A stretch of 64,000 bases of DNA from Nonomuraea jiangxiensis (GTDB lineage Bacteria; Actinomycetota; Actinomycetes; Streptosporangiales; Streptosporangiaceae). A program made the position numbers and the translations under genes. Shown piece after piece: positions 1-7,502 of the stretch. Under the pieces are notes generated by a model that worked only from the letters and a program-made list of their open reading frames with translations, had not been told where the DNA came from and searched no databases. Location: positions 124,001-188,000 of the forward strand of contig NZ_FNDJ01000006.1 of the NCBI RefSeq assembly GCF_900099965.1, written 5' to 3'. The first letter of the stretch is position 1, and every line of letters begins with the position of its first letter.

Positions 1-108
1 CCTGCTGAGCATCCGTATGGGTCAGACAAGTACGGATCGCGGTATCAGGGGCAGCGTGGGCCTACGCCGTCTCGGTCGTTCAGGAACTTTCATCGGACCA
101 AGATCTGA
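1..108 (+). CDS. 3' end of an upstream gene (partial)
   Basis: Frame 1 is open from the window edge to a TGA at 106-108. The tail is rich in Gly, Ser, Arg and Tyr (contains [10 protein letters not shown]) and ends FRNFHRTKI. It reads like a flexible hydrophilic protein C-terminus, but only 35 codons are visible and no family can be named. It could be a chance open frame. Confidence 0.3.
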   Translation, partial: PAEHPYGSDKYGSRYQGQRGPTPSRSFRNFHRTKI

Positions 109-261
109 GTTGAGCCGTGGGAGGGCCTCCCCAAACCAAGGCACCACACCGGCGACCTTCTCCGGCCTTCTCCTGTAGGGCATGGTGACGGTGACGTCCC
201 ATGGTGACGGAATGTCGCCGGCCAAGGGCGGGGTGCATCACCTCGCTCGGACAGCAGTTGG

Positions 262-372
262 TTTCGGCTGAGGACTCTGAGGAGTGAGGGCTCCGAGGAT
301 TCTGAGGGCTGAGGACTCTGACGGGCTGAGGGCTCTGGGGATCTGAGGACTCTGGGATTTGAGGACGTGGGC
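262..372. repeat. Degenerate GAGGACTCTGAG-type tandem repeats
   Basis: Words such as GAGGACTCTG, GAGGGCTCTG and GAGGATTCTG recur every 10 to 25 bases. The array lies in a gene-free stretch of about 580 bases upstream of the phosphate-transport pair. No coding sense was seen. It looks like slipped-strand expansion of a short purine-rich word. Confidence 0.6.
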
Positions 373-380
373 GCAGGTCG

Positions 381-480
381 TCGGCTTGGGGTCGTTGGGG
401 CCGGTTCGGGGTTGGGTTCGGGGTCCCGGCGTGGGGTGGGGGGTCGGGGGTTGGGTGGGGGTGCGGGTGGGGTGTAGGTA
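381..480 (+). other. G-run-rich tract with G-quadruplex potential
   Basis: This tract holds many runs of three to six G separated by one to six bases, for example GGGGTGGGGGGTCGGGGG (around 434-451) and GGGTGGGGGTGCGGGTGGGG (around 453-472). That meets the usual G3+N1-7 pattern on the non-template strand about 290 bases before the DUF47 start. The rest of 373-680 shows no gene. Quadruplex folding is inferred from pattern only. Confidence 0.45.
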
Positions 481-679
481 AAAATGCGGGGTTGCGTGGG
501 GGATGTTGGGATCGCTGTTGCGGGGGAATTCGGGGTGGTGGCCGCGGTTGGCTACTCAGCGTTAACGCCGTCCGCGCTGGTGGTGGGGGCGGGTAACGCG
601 GCCGTGTCTAGGCTCTGGGGAAAATGGGGGGCAATGTAGCACCGTCTGTGGTGTCTTAAAGCATACGTAGGGTAGCCAG

Positions 680-696
680 AAGGAGAAGAGGACATG
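680..696 (+). promoter_or_regulatory. Strong Shine-Dalgarno and ATG out of frame with DUF47
   Basis: AGGAGAAGAGGAC is directly followed by ATG at 694, giving a frame that starts MKFAFRLVTR and overlaps the DUF47 gene out of frame to 951. The downstream residues are Thr/Arg/Cys-rich and look like a shadow. The site may be a leader peptide start, or a relic of an older DUF47 start (MKFAFRL resembles the real MRLRLTP). Confidence 0.35.
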
Positions 697-764
697 AAGT
701 TCGCATTTCGCCTGGTTACCCGTACTCTCTTGCACGGACCATCCCCGCACATCTGGAGAACGAC

Positions 765-1382
765 GTGCGCCTGCGTCTCACGCCACGTGAGGACAGCTAC
801 TACGACCTGTTCGCTGATTCGGCGAACAACCTGGTCACGGCATCCCGTTTGCTGGTCGAGATCATCAGTGAGGGATCGGACAGGGAGGCCCTGGCCGAGA
901 AGATGCGCGCTTGCGAGCACGCCGGTGACGAACGTACCCATGCGATCATGAACCGGCTCAACGAGAGCTTCATCACTCCGTTCGACCGTGAGGACATCTA
1001 CCGACTCGCGTCCAACCTCGACGACGTGATGGACGCCATGGAGGCGGCCTCCGACCTCATCGTTCTGTACCAGATCGACCACCTGCCCAAGGACGTCGTA
1101 CGGCAGGTCGAAGTGCTGGAGCGAGCCGCCGAGCTGACCGCCGAGGCCATGCCGCGGCTACGCTCGATGAAGAACCTCAACGAGTACTGGATCGAGGTCA
1201 ACCGTCTGGAGAACCAGGGTGACCAGGTCTATCGGAGGTTGCTGGCCAAGCTTTTCAGCGGCGAGTACGACGCCCTCACGGTCATGAAGATGAAAGAGGT
1301 CGTCGACGCGCTGGAGGAGGCGGCCGACGCCTTCGAGCACGTCGCCAACACCGTCGAGTCCATCGCGGTCAAGGAAAGCTAG
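765..1382 (+). CDS. DUF47 family PhoU-like phosphate transport regulator
   Basis: A 205-residue all-helical protein of the DUF47 (YkaA/PhoU-like) family, typically encoded next to low-affinity phosphate transporters and thought to modulate them. The N-terminus MRLRLTPREDSYYDLF and the segment TPFDREDIYRLA are typical of the family, where acidic and His residues (EHAGDE, FEHVANTVE) line metal sites in PhoU folds. The GTG at 765 gives the usual family N-terminus and length. It lies 6 bases upstream of the pit gene, so the two are almost certainly co-transcribed. No PHO box was found upstream; the strongest ribosome-binding site in the region belongs to an out-of-frame ATG at 694. Confidence 0.88.
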   Translation: MRLRLTPREDSYYDLFADSANNLVTASRLLVEIISEGSDREALAEKMRACEHAGDERTHAIMNRLNESFITPFDREDIYRLASNLDDVMDAMEAASDLIVLYQIDHLPKDVVRQVEVLERAAELTAEAMPRLRSMKNLNEYWIEVNRLENQGDQVYRRLLAKLFSGEYDALTVMKMKEVVDALEEAADAFEHVANTVESIAVKES

Positions 1383-1388
1383 GACCTG

Positions 1389-2393
1389 GTGGACCTCACG
1401 CTCGCCCTTGTCATCGGCGTGGTCGTCATCGCCCTGGCCTTCGACTACACCAACGGGTTCCACGACGCGGCGAACGCCATCGCCACCTCCGTATCGACGC
1501 GGGCGCTCACCCCCAGGGCCGCGCTGTTCATGGCCGCGGCCATGAACTTCATCGGCGCCCACCTGGGCACCCAGGTCGCGAGCACGGTGGGCAAGGACAT
1601 CATCGACGCCCCGAACGGCTCACACGGCCTGGTCATCGTGGCCTCGGCGCTCATCGGCGCGATCGCCTGGAACCTGATCACCTGGTATTTCGGCCTGCCC
1701 TCCTCCTCCAGCCACGCGCTCATCGGCGGGCTCGTGGGCTCCGCCCTGGCCTCGGCCAGCGTCGTGCACTGGGACGGGGTCGTCGAGAAGGTCGTCATCC
1801 CGATGGTGCTGTCGCCGCTGATCGGGTTCACGCTCGCCGCCGCGATCATGATCGCAATTTACTGGATCTTTCGCAACAGCCAGCCGGGCAAGACCAACCG
1901 GGGCTTCCGCTACGCGCAGACCGTCTCCGCCGCGGCGATGGCGCTCGGGCACGGACTGCAGGACGCGCAGAAGACCATGGGGGTCATCTTCCTGGCACTC
2001 CTCGTCGGCGGGTTCGCCCAGCCGGGCGACCCCATCCCGCAGTGGGTCATCCTCGCCGCCGCGGGGGCGATCTCGCTCGGCACGTACGCGGGCGGCTGGC
2101 GGATCATGCGTACGCTCGGGCGGCGCATCATCGCGCTGGACCCGCCGCAGGGGTTCGCCGCGGAGACGGCGGCGGCGACCGTGCTGTACGCGGCGGCCAT
2201 CCAGTTCGGGGCGCCCATCTCCACCACGCACACGATCACCTCGGCGATCATGGGCGTGGGATCCACGAAGCGGCTCAGCGCCGTGCGGTGGGGGGTGGCG
2301 GGGAACATCGTGACCGCCTGGATCCTCACCATTCCAGCCGCCGCGTTCGTGGCCTCCGTCTTCTACTTCGTCCTCCACTGGCTCGTGGAATAA
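1389..2393 (+). CDS. pit: Inorganic phosphate transporter, PiT family
   Basis: A 334-residue integral membrane protein of the PiT family (low-affinity phosphate or metal-phosphate:proton symport). The duplicated family signatures are present: an N-terminal GFHDAANAIATSVSTRAL and a C-terminal half with GAPISTTHTITSAIMGVG. About ten hydrophobic segments are visible. Its GTG start lies 6 bases after the DUF47 stop, the standard actinobacterial arrangement, and implies that DUF47 tunes Pit activity. The C-terminus ends in a membrane segment (FYFVLHWLVE). Length is at the short end for bacterial Pit proteins, as usual for DUF47-linked members. Confidence 0.93.
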   Translation: MDLTLALVIGVVVIALAFDYTNGFHDAANAIATSVSTRALTPRAALFMAAAMNFIGAHLGTQVASTVGKDIIDAPNGSHGLVIVASALIGAIAWNLITWYFGLPSSSSHALIGGLVGSALASASVVHWDGVVEKVVIPMVLSPLIGFTLAAAIMIAIYWIFRNSQPGKTNRGFRYAQTVSAAAMALGHGLQDAQKTMGVIFLALLVGGFAQPGDPIPQWVILAAAGAISLGTYAGGWRIMRTLGRRIIALDPPQGFAAETAAATVLYAAAIQFGAPISTTHTITSAIMGVGSTKRLSAVRWGVAGNIVTAWILTIPAAAFVASVFYFVLHWLVE

Positions 2394-2399
2394 ATAGTC

Positions 2400-2411
2400 C
2401 AAGAGCTCTTG
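2400..2411. terminator. Palindrome between convergent pit and mshD
   Basis: CAAGAGCTCTTG is a perfect 12-base palindrome in the 41-base gap between the convergent pit and mshD genes. It has no loop or U-tract, so termination is a guess from position. Confidence 0.25.
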
Positions 2412-2434
2412 TGAAAGGACGCACGCGGTGAAGG

Positions 2435-3406
2435 TCAGCTCGTGGCGTTGCCGCTCTCGGTCGCGGGATCGTCGGCTTCCGGTTCGTCCTCCGCCTGGTC
2501 CTGGGCGGGCGCGTACATCACGTCCACGTCCCAGCGGTTGAAGCCGAGGGACTCGTACAGCCTGATCGCCGCCGTGTTGGCCTCGTCCACGTACAGCATC
2601 GCCTGGGCGAGGCCGCGCGAGCGCAGGTGGGCCAGGCCGGCCAGGGTGAGCGCCTTGCCCAGGCCGGTGCCCTGCTGGGAGGGGTCGACGCCGACGACGT
2701 ACACCTCGCCGAGGGGCTCGTGGCCGTGGTCGGAGGAGCCGTGGATCTTCGTCCAGTGGAAGCCGGCGAGCTTCTCGCCGCGGAAGGCCAGGAAGAAGCC
2801 CTCCGCCTCGAACCAGGGCTCCTCCTCGCGGCGGAGCAGGTCGTCCATCGTCCAGGCGCCCTGTTCCGGGTGGTGGGCGAAGGCCGCGGCGTTGACCTCC
2901 AGCCAGGCCTCCTCGTCCTGGCCGGGGACGAAGGCACGCAGCTGCACCCCGGCCGGGAGGACGAACGGCGCAAGCGGGGCGTAAAGGGAGCGGCGCATCT
3001 GCCAGAGCGAACGCACCCGTTCGAAGCCGAACGCCGCCGCGAGCACGCCCGCGCCCGTGTGGTCGCCGTGGGCCCACAGACGCGGCCTGCCGCCGGTCAG
3101 GTCCATGATCGACCTCAGGAGGCGCGTGCCGTGGCCCTGGCGGCGGTAGGAAGGGTGGATGACGAGCTCGACACTCGGGCCCTCGACCTCGTCGGTGAGG
3201 TCGACGTGGGCGTATCCGGCCAGATCCGGGCCGGAATGCAGGAGCAGCGAGCGGGCCCGCGGGTCGCCGCCGTAGCGGAGGTGTAGCATCACGTGCTCGT
3301 TGAGCGGGCGGACGCCGTCGGCCTCCGTCGCCGCCTCCACCAACTCCAGTACACCGGTGATTTCCTGGTCATCGAGTCGTTCTCTGACCTTTACGCGCAC
3401 ACTCAC
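2435..3406 (-). CDS. mshD: Mycothiol synthase, tandem GNAT acetyltransferase
   Basis: MshD transfers an acetyl group from acetyl-CoA to Cys-GlcN-inositol, the last step of mycothiol synthesis. Two GNAT modules are visible: an N-terminal one with the acetyl-CoA loop motif RRQGHGTRLL and a C-terminal one with QQGTGLGKALTLAGL, then the usual YVDEANTAAIRLYESLGF ending and an acidic tail. I chose the GTG at 3406 (VSVRVKVRERL); an ATG at 3460 is in frame but would overlap the divergent promoter region. About 323 residues fits the family (about 300). It is divergent from the 5'-nucleotidase gene. A mycothiol pathway fits the MDMPI-fold protein at 14805. Confidence 0.85.
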   Translation of the reverse strand: MSVRVKVRERLDDQEITGVLELVEAATEADGVRPLNEHVMLHLRYGGDPRARSLLLHSGPDLAGYAHVDLTDEVEGPSVELVIHPSYRRQGHGTRLLRSIMDLTGGRPRLWAHGDHTGAGVLAAAFGFERVRSLWQMRRSLYAPLAPFVLPAGVQLRAFVPGQDEEAWLEVNAAAFAHHPEQGAWTMDDLLRREEEPWFEAEGFFLAFRGEKLAGFHWTKIHGSSDHGHEPLGEVYVVGVDPSQQGTGLGKALTLAGLAHLRSRGLAQAMLYVDEANTAAIRLYESLGFNRWDVDVMYAPAQDQAEDEPEADDPATESGNATS

Positions 3407-3513
3407 AGGACGAACTCTAGGCGTATGACTGGCAAATAACGCCATGTGACAGCCCGGCAAATCGTTACCTTTGCGACATTGGATGCATGGGTTGCCCCCG
3501 TAACGTCTGCTTC

Positions 3514-5310
3514 ATGACGTCTCGTTCCCTCCTCCGGCTGACTCTGGCCGGAGCCGTAGCCGCGGGTGCAGTGATGCTCGCCACCCTCCCCGCGGACGCG
3601 AGCAAGGACCCGAAGGGCAAGGCCCAGAAGACCGTGCCCGTCCGGCTGCTCGCCCTCAACGACTTCCACGGCAACCTCGAGCCCCCGACCGGTTCCTCCG
3701 GCCGCATGGTGGACGAGAACGGCAACACCGTCGACGCCGGTGGGGCCGCCTACGTGGCCACGCACATGAAGGCACTTACCGACCGGAACACCATCGCCGT
3801 CGCCCAGGGCGACCTGATCGGCGCGACGCCGCTGATCTCGGCCGCCTACCACGACGAGCCGTCGGTCGAGTTCATGGGCAAGCTGGGGCTCAAGGTGGCC
3901 GCGGTGGGCAACCACGAGTTCGACGAGGGCTACAGCGAGCTGCGGCGGATCATGAAGGGCGGCTGCCACCCGGTGGACGGGTGCTCGCCCGCGGGTCCGT
4001 GGAAGGGCGCGAAGTTCGACTACGTCGGGGCGAACGTGCTCTTCAAGAACCCGAACGAGCGCACCGACGCGCTCGCCGCGCTCGGGCAGGACAAGCAGGT
4101 CAAGCAGCTCCTGTCCGACTGGGGCGTGCCCGCGCTGCCGCCGGTCTCCATCAAGATGATGAACGGGATGCCGATCGGGTTCATCGGGCTCGTCACGCAG
4201 ACCACGCCCAGCATCGTCACGAGCGAGGGCATCAAGGACCTCAAGTTCGTGGACGAGGTCAAGGCCGCGAACGTCGCCTCCAAGCTGCTCAAGCTGCTCG
4301 GGGTGCGGGCCCAGGTCGTGCTGGTGCACGAGGGTGACCAGGCCGAAGCCGGCAAGTCGCCGGATGCCTGCAGCGCCACCCCGGGAGCGGGCAACCGCAT
4401 CGCCACCCAGGTGGACCCCGAGATCGACGTCGTGCTGAGCGGGCACTCGCACTCGGCGTACGTGTGCAAGGTCAAGGACCCGGCGGGTCACGACCGCCTG
4501 TTCTCGCAGGGTGGTTCGTTCGGGCGGGTCATCACGCAGGTGGACCTGCAGGTGAACGTCAAGACCCGGGACATCGACCGGGCCTCGGTCGTGGCGGACA
4601 ACCACGTGGTGACCCGGACGGTCACCCCGGATCCCGAAATTTCGTCGTTCGTGAAGACGTGGCAGGACCGCGTCGCGTCCGTCGCCAACAAGAAGATCGG
4701 CACGATCAGCGCCGACATCACGAACGCGGCCGCGCCGTCCGGCGAGTCGTCGCTGGGCGACCTCATCGCCGACGGCCAGCTCGCCGCCACGAAGTCCGGG
4801 GGCAACGCCCAGATCGCGCTGATGAACCCGGGTGGGGTACGGGACAATCTGACGTACGCCGGCTCGTCGGCCGGCGAGGGTGACGGCGTCGTCACGTACG
4901 GGGAGGCGTTCAAGGTACAGCCGTTCAACAACCTCATGCAGGTCGTCACGCTGACCGGCGCCCAGCTCAAGACGGTGCTGGAGCAGCAGTTCACCGGCGG
5001 GCCGAACAACCAGGCGTTCACCAAGATCCTCCAGCCCTCGGCGAACTTCACCTACACCTACAACCGCGGCGCCGCCTGGGGCTCCAAGGTGTCCGACATG
5101 AAGATCGACGGCGTGCCGGTGACGGACACCCAGTCCATCCGGGTCGCGGCGAACAACTTCCTGGTCGGCGGGGGCGACGCGTTCGTCGGCTTCCGGGACG
5201 GCACGGACCTGTGGAGCGGGCCGCTGGACATCGACGCCTTCGTCGACCACCTCGGCCAGAACAACCCGATCGCCCCGCCCGCCACCAACCGCATCACCGT
5301 GGTCGGCTGA
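3514..5310 (+). CDS. Secreted 5'-nucleotidase/UshA-like metallophosphoesterase
   Basis: A two-domain exported 5'-nucleotidase or UDP-sugar hydrolase that would release phosphate and nucleosides outside the cell. A signal peptide (Arg, then LTLAGAVAAGAVMLATLPADA) precedes a calcineurin-like domain with LNDFHGN, GDLIGATP, GNHEFDEG and SGHSHSAYV metal-binding motifs. The C-terminal nucleotidase domain has MNPGGVRDNL and FNNLMQVVTLTG. I chose the ATG at 3514 (MTSRSLL); an ATG at 3487 would add nine residues. No sorting signal or C-terminal anchor is visible, so it is probably released. A role in phosphate scavenging would suit the nearby pit gene, but no PHO box was seen. Confidence 0.9.
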   Translation: MTSRSLLRLTLAGAVAAGAVMLATLPADASKDPKGKAQKTVPVRLLALNDFHGNLEPPTGSSGRMVDENGNTVDAGGAAYVATHMKALTDRNTIAVAQGDLIGATPLISAAYHDEPSVEFMGKLGLKVAAVGNHEFDEGYSELRRIMKGGCHPVDGCSPAGPWKGAKFDYVGANVLFKNPNERTDALAALGQDKQVKQLLSDWGVPALPPVSIKMMNGMPIGFIGLVTQTTPSIVTSEGIKDLKFVDEVKAANVASKLLKLLGVRAQVVLVHEGDQAEAGKSPDACSATPGAGNRIATQVDPEIDVVLSGHSHSAYVCKVKDPAGHDRLFSQGGSFGRVITQVDLQVNVKTRDIDRASVVADNHVVTRTVTPDPEISSFVKTWQDRVASVANKKIGTISADITNAAAPSGESSLGDLIADGQLAATKSGGNAQIALMNPGGVRDNLTYAGSSAGEGDGVVTYGEAFKVQPFNNLMQVVTLTGAQLKTVLEQQFTGGPNNQAFTKILQPSANFTYTYNRGAAWGSKVSDMKIDGVPVTDTQSIRVAANNFLVGGGDAFVGFRDGTDLWSGPLDIDAFVDHLGQNNPIAPPATNRITVVG

Positions 5311-5339
5311 GCGCTCCAAATCCAACCAAACCCCACCCA

Positions 5340-5389
5340 CCGCACAGGGCTGAGGGCCCTCCAGGGAGACGCCCTCTGACCCTGTGCGG
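5340..5389. terminator. Bidirectional hairpin terminator
   Basis: A perfect 10-base inverted repeat (CCGCACAGGG at 5340-5349, CCCTGTGCGG at 5380-5389) encloses a second stem (GAGGGC/GCCCTC). It sits between the convergent 5'-nucleotidase and MazG-like genes. No U-tract is present, common for actinobacterial terminators. Confidence 0.75.
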
Positions 5390-5451
5390 GGCTGGGCGCC
5401 GTAACGGCGAAACGTGAACCGGCGGGCGGCCCGACCCGGGCACCGCCCGCC

Positions 5452-5757
5452 TCAACTCCCCCAGGCCAGCCACTTGCGCTCGATCTCCGTCTGCAGGTCC
5501 ACCCCGTGGTGGTGGGCCATGAGCACCACGTGGCACAGCACGTCGGCCAGCTCTGAGCGGAAGTTGAGATCCAGCTCCTCCGCGGTCTGGCCCTTGGTCC
5601 TGGCCCGGCCGGTGCGCATCAGGAACGCCTGGGTCAGCTCCCCCAGCTCCTCCTGGAGCTTGAGCAGGAACCATGTGTCGTCACGCTCGATGCCCAACTG
5701 CTGGGCGTAGCGACTGGAGGTGGGCTCGATCTCGGCGGCGAGCTCGCGTAGGTCCAT
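5452..5757 (-). CDS. MazG-like NTP pyrophosphohydrolase
   Basis: A 101-residue single-domain protein of the all-alpha NTP pyrophosphatase (MazG/dUTPase-2) superfamily, which hydrolyses nucleoside triphosphates to monophosphates plus pyrophosphate and may clear aberrant nucleotides. The Mg2+-binding signature is visible: the KLQEELGELTQAF helix (ExxEE-type acidic residues) and the ELADVLCHVVLMAHHHGVD helix. The substrate cannot be assigned. The ATG at 5757 is the only good start. It stands alone, convergent with the nucleotidase gene and downstream of the MFS gene in the same direction. Confidence 0.85.
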   Translation of the reverse strand: MDLRELAAEIEPTSSRYAQQLGIERDDTWFLLKLQEELGELTQAFLMRTGRARTKGQTAEELDLNFRSELADVLCHVVLMAHHHGVDLQTEIERKWLAWGS

Positions 5758-5856
5758 GCGGGCAGCTTAGGCACCGCGACCGACACTTCCCGGCCGCCCA
5801 CCGTCCCCCCTCCATCACCCAACGTGGTCGGAGGGACGTCCGAAACGTGGCTCCGC

Positions 5857-7269
5857 TCACACCGACCCCCGATCCTGCGGAGAGCGGTAAGTGCGGTAGA
5901 GGTCCCAGAGGGCGGCCAGCAGGGCGACGAAGATCGAGACCAGTACCACCGACAGCCCGTGCCGGAACGCCGTGTCCCAGCCCTCCCCCAGCGAGCTGAA
6001 GAACGTCGAGCCCGCCGCCGCGATCCCGATGGCCGATCCCAGCCGTTGCCCGGTCTGCAGCACCCCCGCCGCGCTCCCCCCGCCCGCGGGCGGCACCTCG
6101 GACAGGGTGATGGCCTGGTTGGGCGAGATCACCAGACCGCTGCCCACCCCCGCCACCAGCAGTGGCAGTGCGGTCGCCAGCCCCACCCCGTGACCGGGCA
6201 CCAGGGCGGTGGCCGCCATCGTCGCCGCGAGCCCGACAATTACCGTGGTCAGCCCGAGCGCCACCAGCCGCCGCCCCATCCGCGACACCAGCCGCCCGCC
6301 GATCATGGCGGCCGTGGCCGAGCCGAGGGCGAACGGCGTGATCGAGAGCCCGGCCAGCAGCGGGCTGTAGCCCTCCCCGCTCTGCAGGTACAGCGTGTAG
6401 ATGAAGAAGATCCCGGTGAACCCGGAGAAGTAGAAGAACGCGATGGCCGTCCCCAGCCGGTATGAACGCTTGCCGAACAGCGCCAGGGTGACCAGCGGCT
6501 CCCGCTTGTAGGACCGCTCCCATGCCACGAACGTTCCCAGCACCGCCAGCGCCCCCGGCACGAGCAGCCACTTGGCCGGCCCTTCCCACTGGTTCCGCTG
6601 GATGAACGGCAGCAGCACCCCCGCCACGCCGACTCCCAGCAGCACCACGCCCAGCGGGTCCATGCTCTGCTGTCGCCGGTGCACGACTTGCGGCGCGGGG
6701 AGCAGCTTCCAAGCCAGCGGCAGCAGCACCAGCCCGATCGGCACGTTCACCAGGAACACCCAGCGCCATCCGTGTTCGGCGCCGAACGCGGTGACCAGCG
6801 TCCCGCCGATCAACGGCCCGGCGGCCGTGGACACGCCGATGGTGGCCCCGAGGGCGCCGAAGGCCCGGCCCCGCTCGTACCCCAGGAACATCTGCTGGAT
6901 CAGCCCCGAGACCTGCGGGTTCAGCATCCCGGCCGCCATGCCCTGCACGAGCCTGGACACGATCAGTACCTCGATCGCCGGGGCGAGCCCGCACGCGGCG
7001 CTGGACAGCGTGAAGAGCGCCACACCCCACATGAAGATCGTCCGCCGGCTCCGCGCGTCCCCCAGCCGCCCGGCCGGGACCAGCAGGAGCCCGAACGTGA
7101 GCGCGTAGCCGGACACCGTCCACTGCAGCCCGTCGTCCGAGGCGCTCAGCGCGGTGCGGATCGACGGCAGGGCCACGTTGACGATGCTCACGTCCAGCCC
7201 GGTCATGAACGCCGCCGTCAGGCACACGGCCAGTGCGCGCTTCCGCGTGTCGACTCCGGACGTCCCCAT
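5857..7269 (-). CDS. MFS transporter, DHA2 (EmrB/QacA) drug-efflux family
   Basis: About 470 residues with some 14 hydrophobic segments. The first segments carry MTGLDVSIVNVALP, the DHA2 motif, followed by GRLGDARSRRTIF (loop 2-3, motif A). The family exports drugs or natural products by proton antiport; the substrate is unknown. An AGCGACGGAGAAAG stretch about 8 bases before GTGATG (7272/7269) supports this start over the upstream ATG at 7332. No regulator gene is adjacent, unlike the two other MFS genes in the window. Confidence 0.88.
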   Translation of the reverse strand: MGTSGVDTRKRALAVCLTAAFMTGLDVSIVNVALPSIRTALSASDDGLQWTVSGYALTFGLLLVPAGRLGDARSRRTIFMWGVALFTLSSAACGLAPAIEVLIVSRLVQGMAAGMLNPQVSGLIQQMFLGYERGRAFGALGATIGVSTAAGPLIGGTLVTAFGAEHGWRWVFLVNVPIGLVLLPLAWKLLPAPQVVHRRQQSMDPLGVVLLGVGVAGVLLPFIQRNQWEGPAKWLLVPGALAVLGTFVAWERSYKREPLVTLALFGKRSYRLGTAIAFFYFSGFTGIFFIYTLYLQSGEGYSPLLAGLSITPFALGSATAAMIGGRLVSRMGRRLVALGLTTVIVGLAATMAATALVPGHGVGLATALPLLVAGVGSGLVISPNQAITLSEVPPAGGGSAAGVLQTGQRLGSAIGIAAAGSTFFSSLGEGWDTAFRHGLSVVLVSIFVALLAALWDLYRTYRSPQDRGSV

Positions 7270-7490
7270 CACGGCACTTTCTCCGTCGCTCCTCCTCACC
7301 CGCGCCACGGCAGCAGAAGACGGTACGACCACCGCATGGCGCTCATGGTTCCCGCCAAGTCATGAAATATAAGCCCCTAATCATTTCTTTGCTCACGCGC
7401 CCCCCTGGCAGCGATCACGCTCGACGGCGTGGCGTCGCCTCTGAAGAGGTCAACAGCGCAGGAAGAGTTCTTTTCTGCACCAAACCCGGG

Positions 7491-7496
7491 TAATGT
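7491..7496 (+). promoter_or_regulatory. -10-like hexamer for a possible leaderless transcript
   Basis: TAATGT lies 6 bases before the ATG at 7503, and no Shine-Dalgarno sequence precedes that ATG. Transcription would begin at or next to the start codon, as in leaderless actinobacterial mRNAs. The -35 region is unclear. The wider gap 7333-7490 is unusually AT-rich near 7365-7390 and holds no gene. Confidence 0.35.
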
Positions 7497-7502
7497 CCGC
7501 AC

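Noticed and set aside
3403..5340. 645-codon minus-strand frame opposite the 5'-nucleotidase
   Set aside because: The plus-strand frame has a signal peptide and every nucleotidase motif; the antisense product is low-complexity Arg/Val/Gly.
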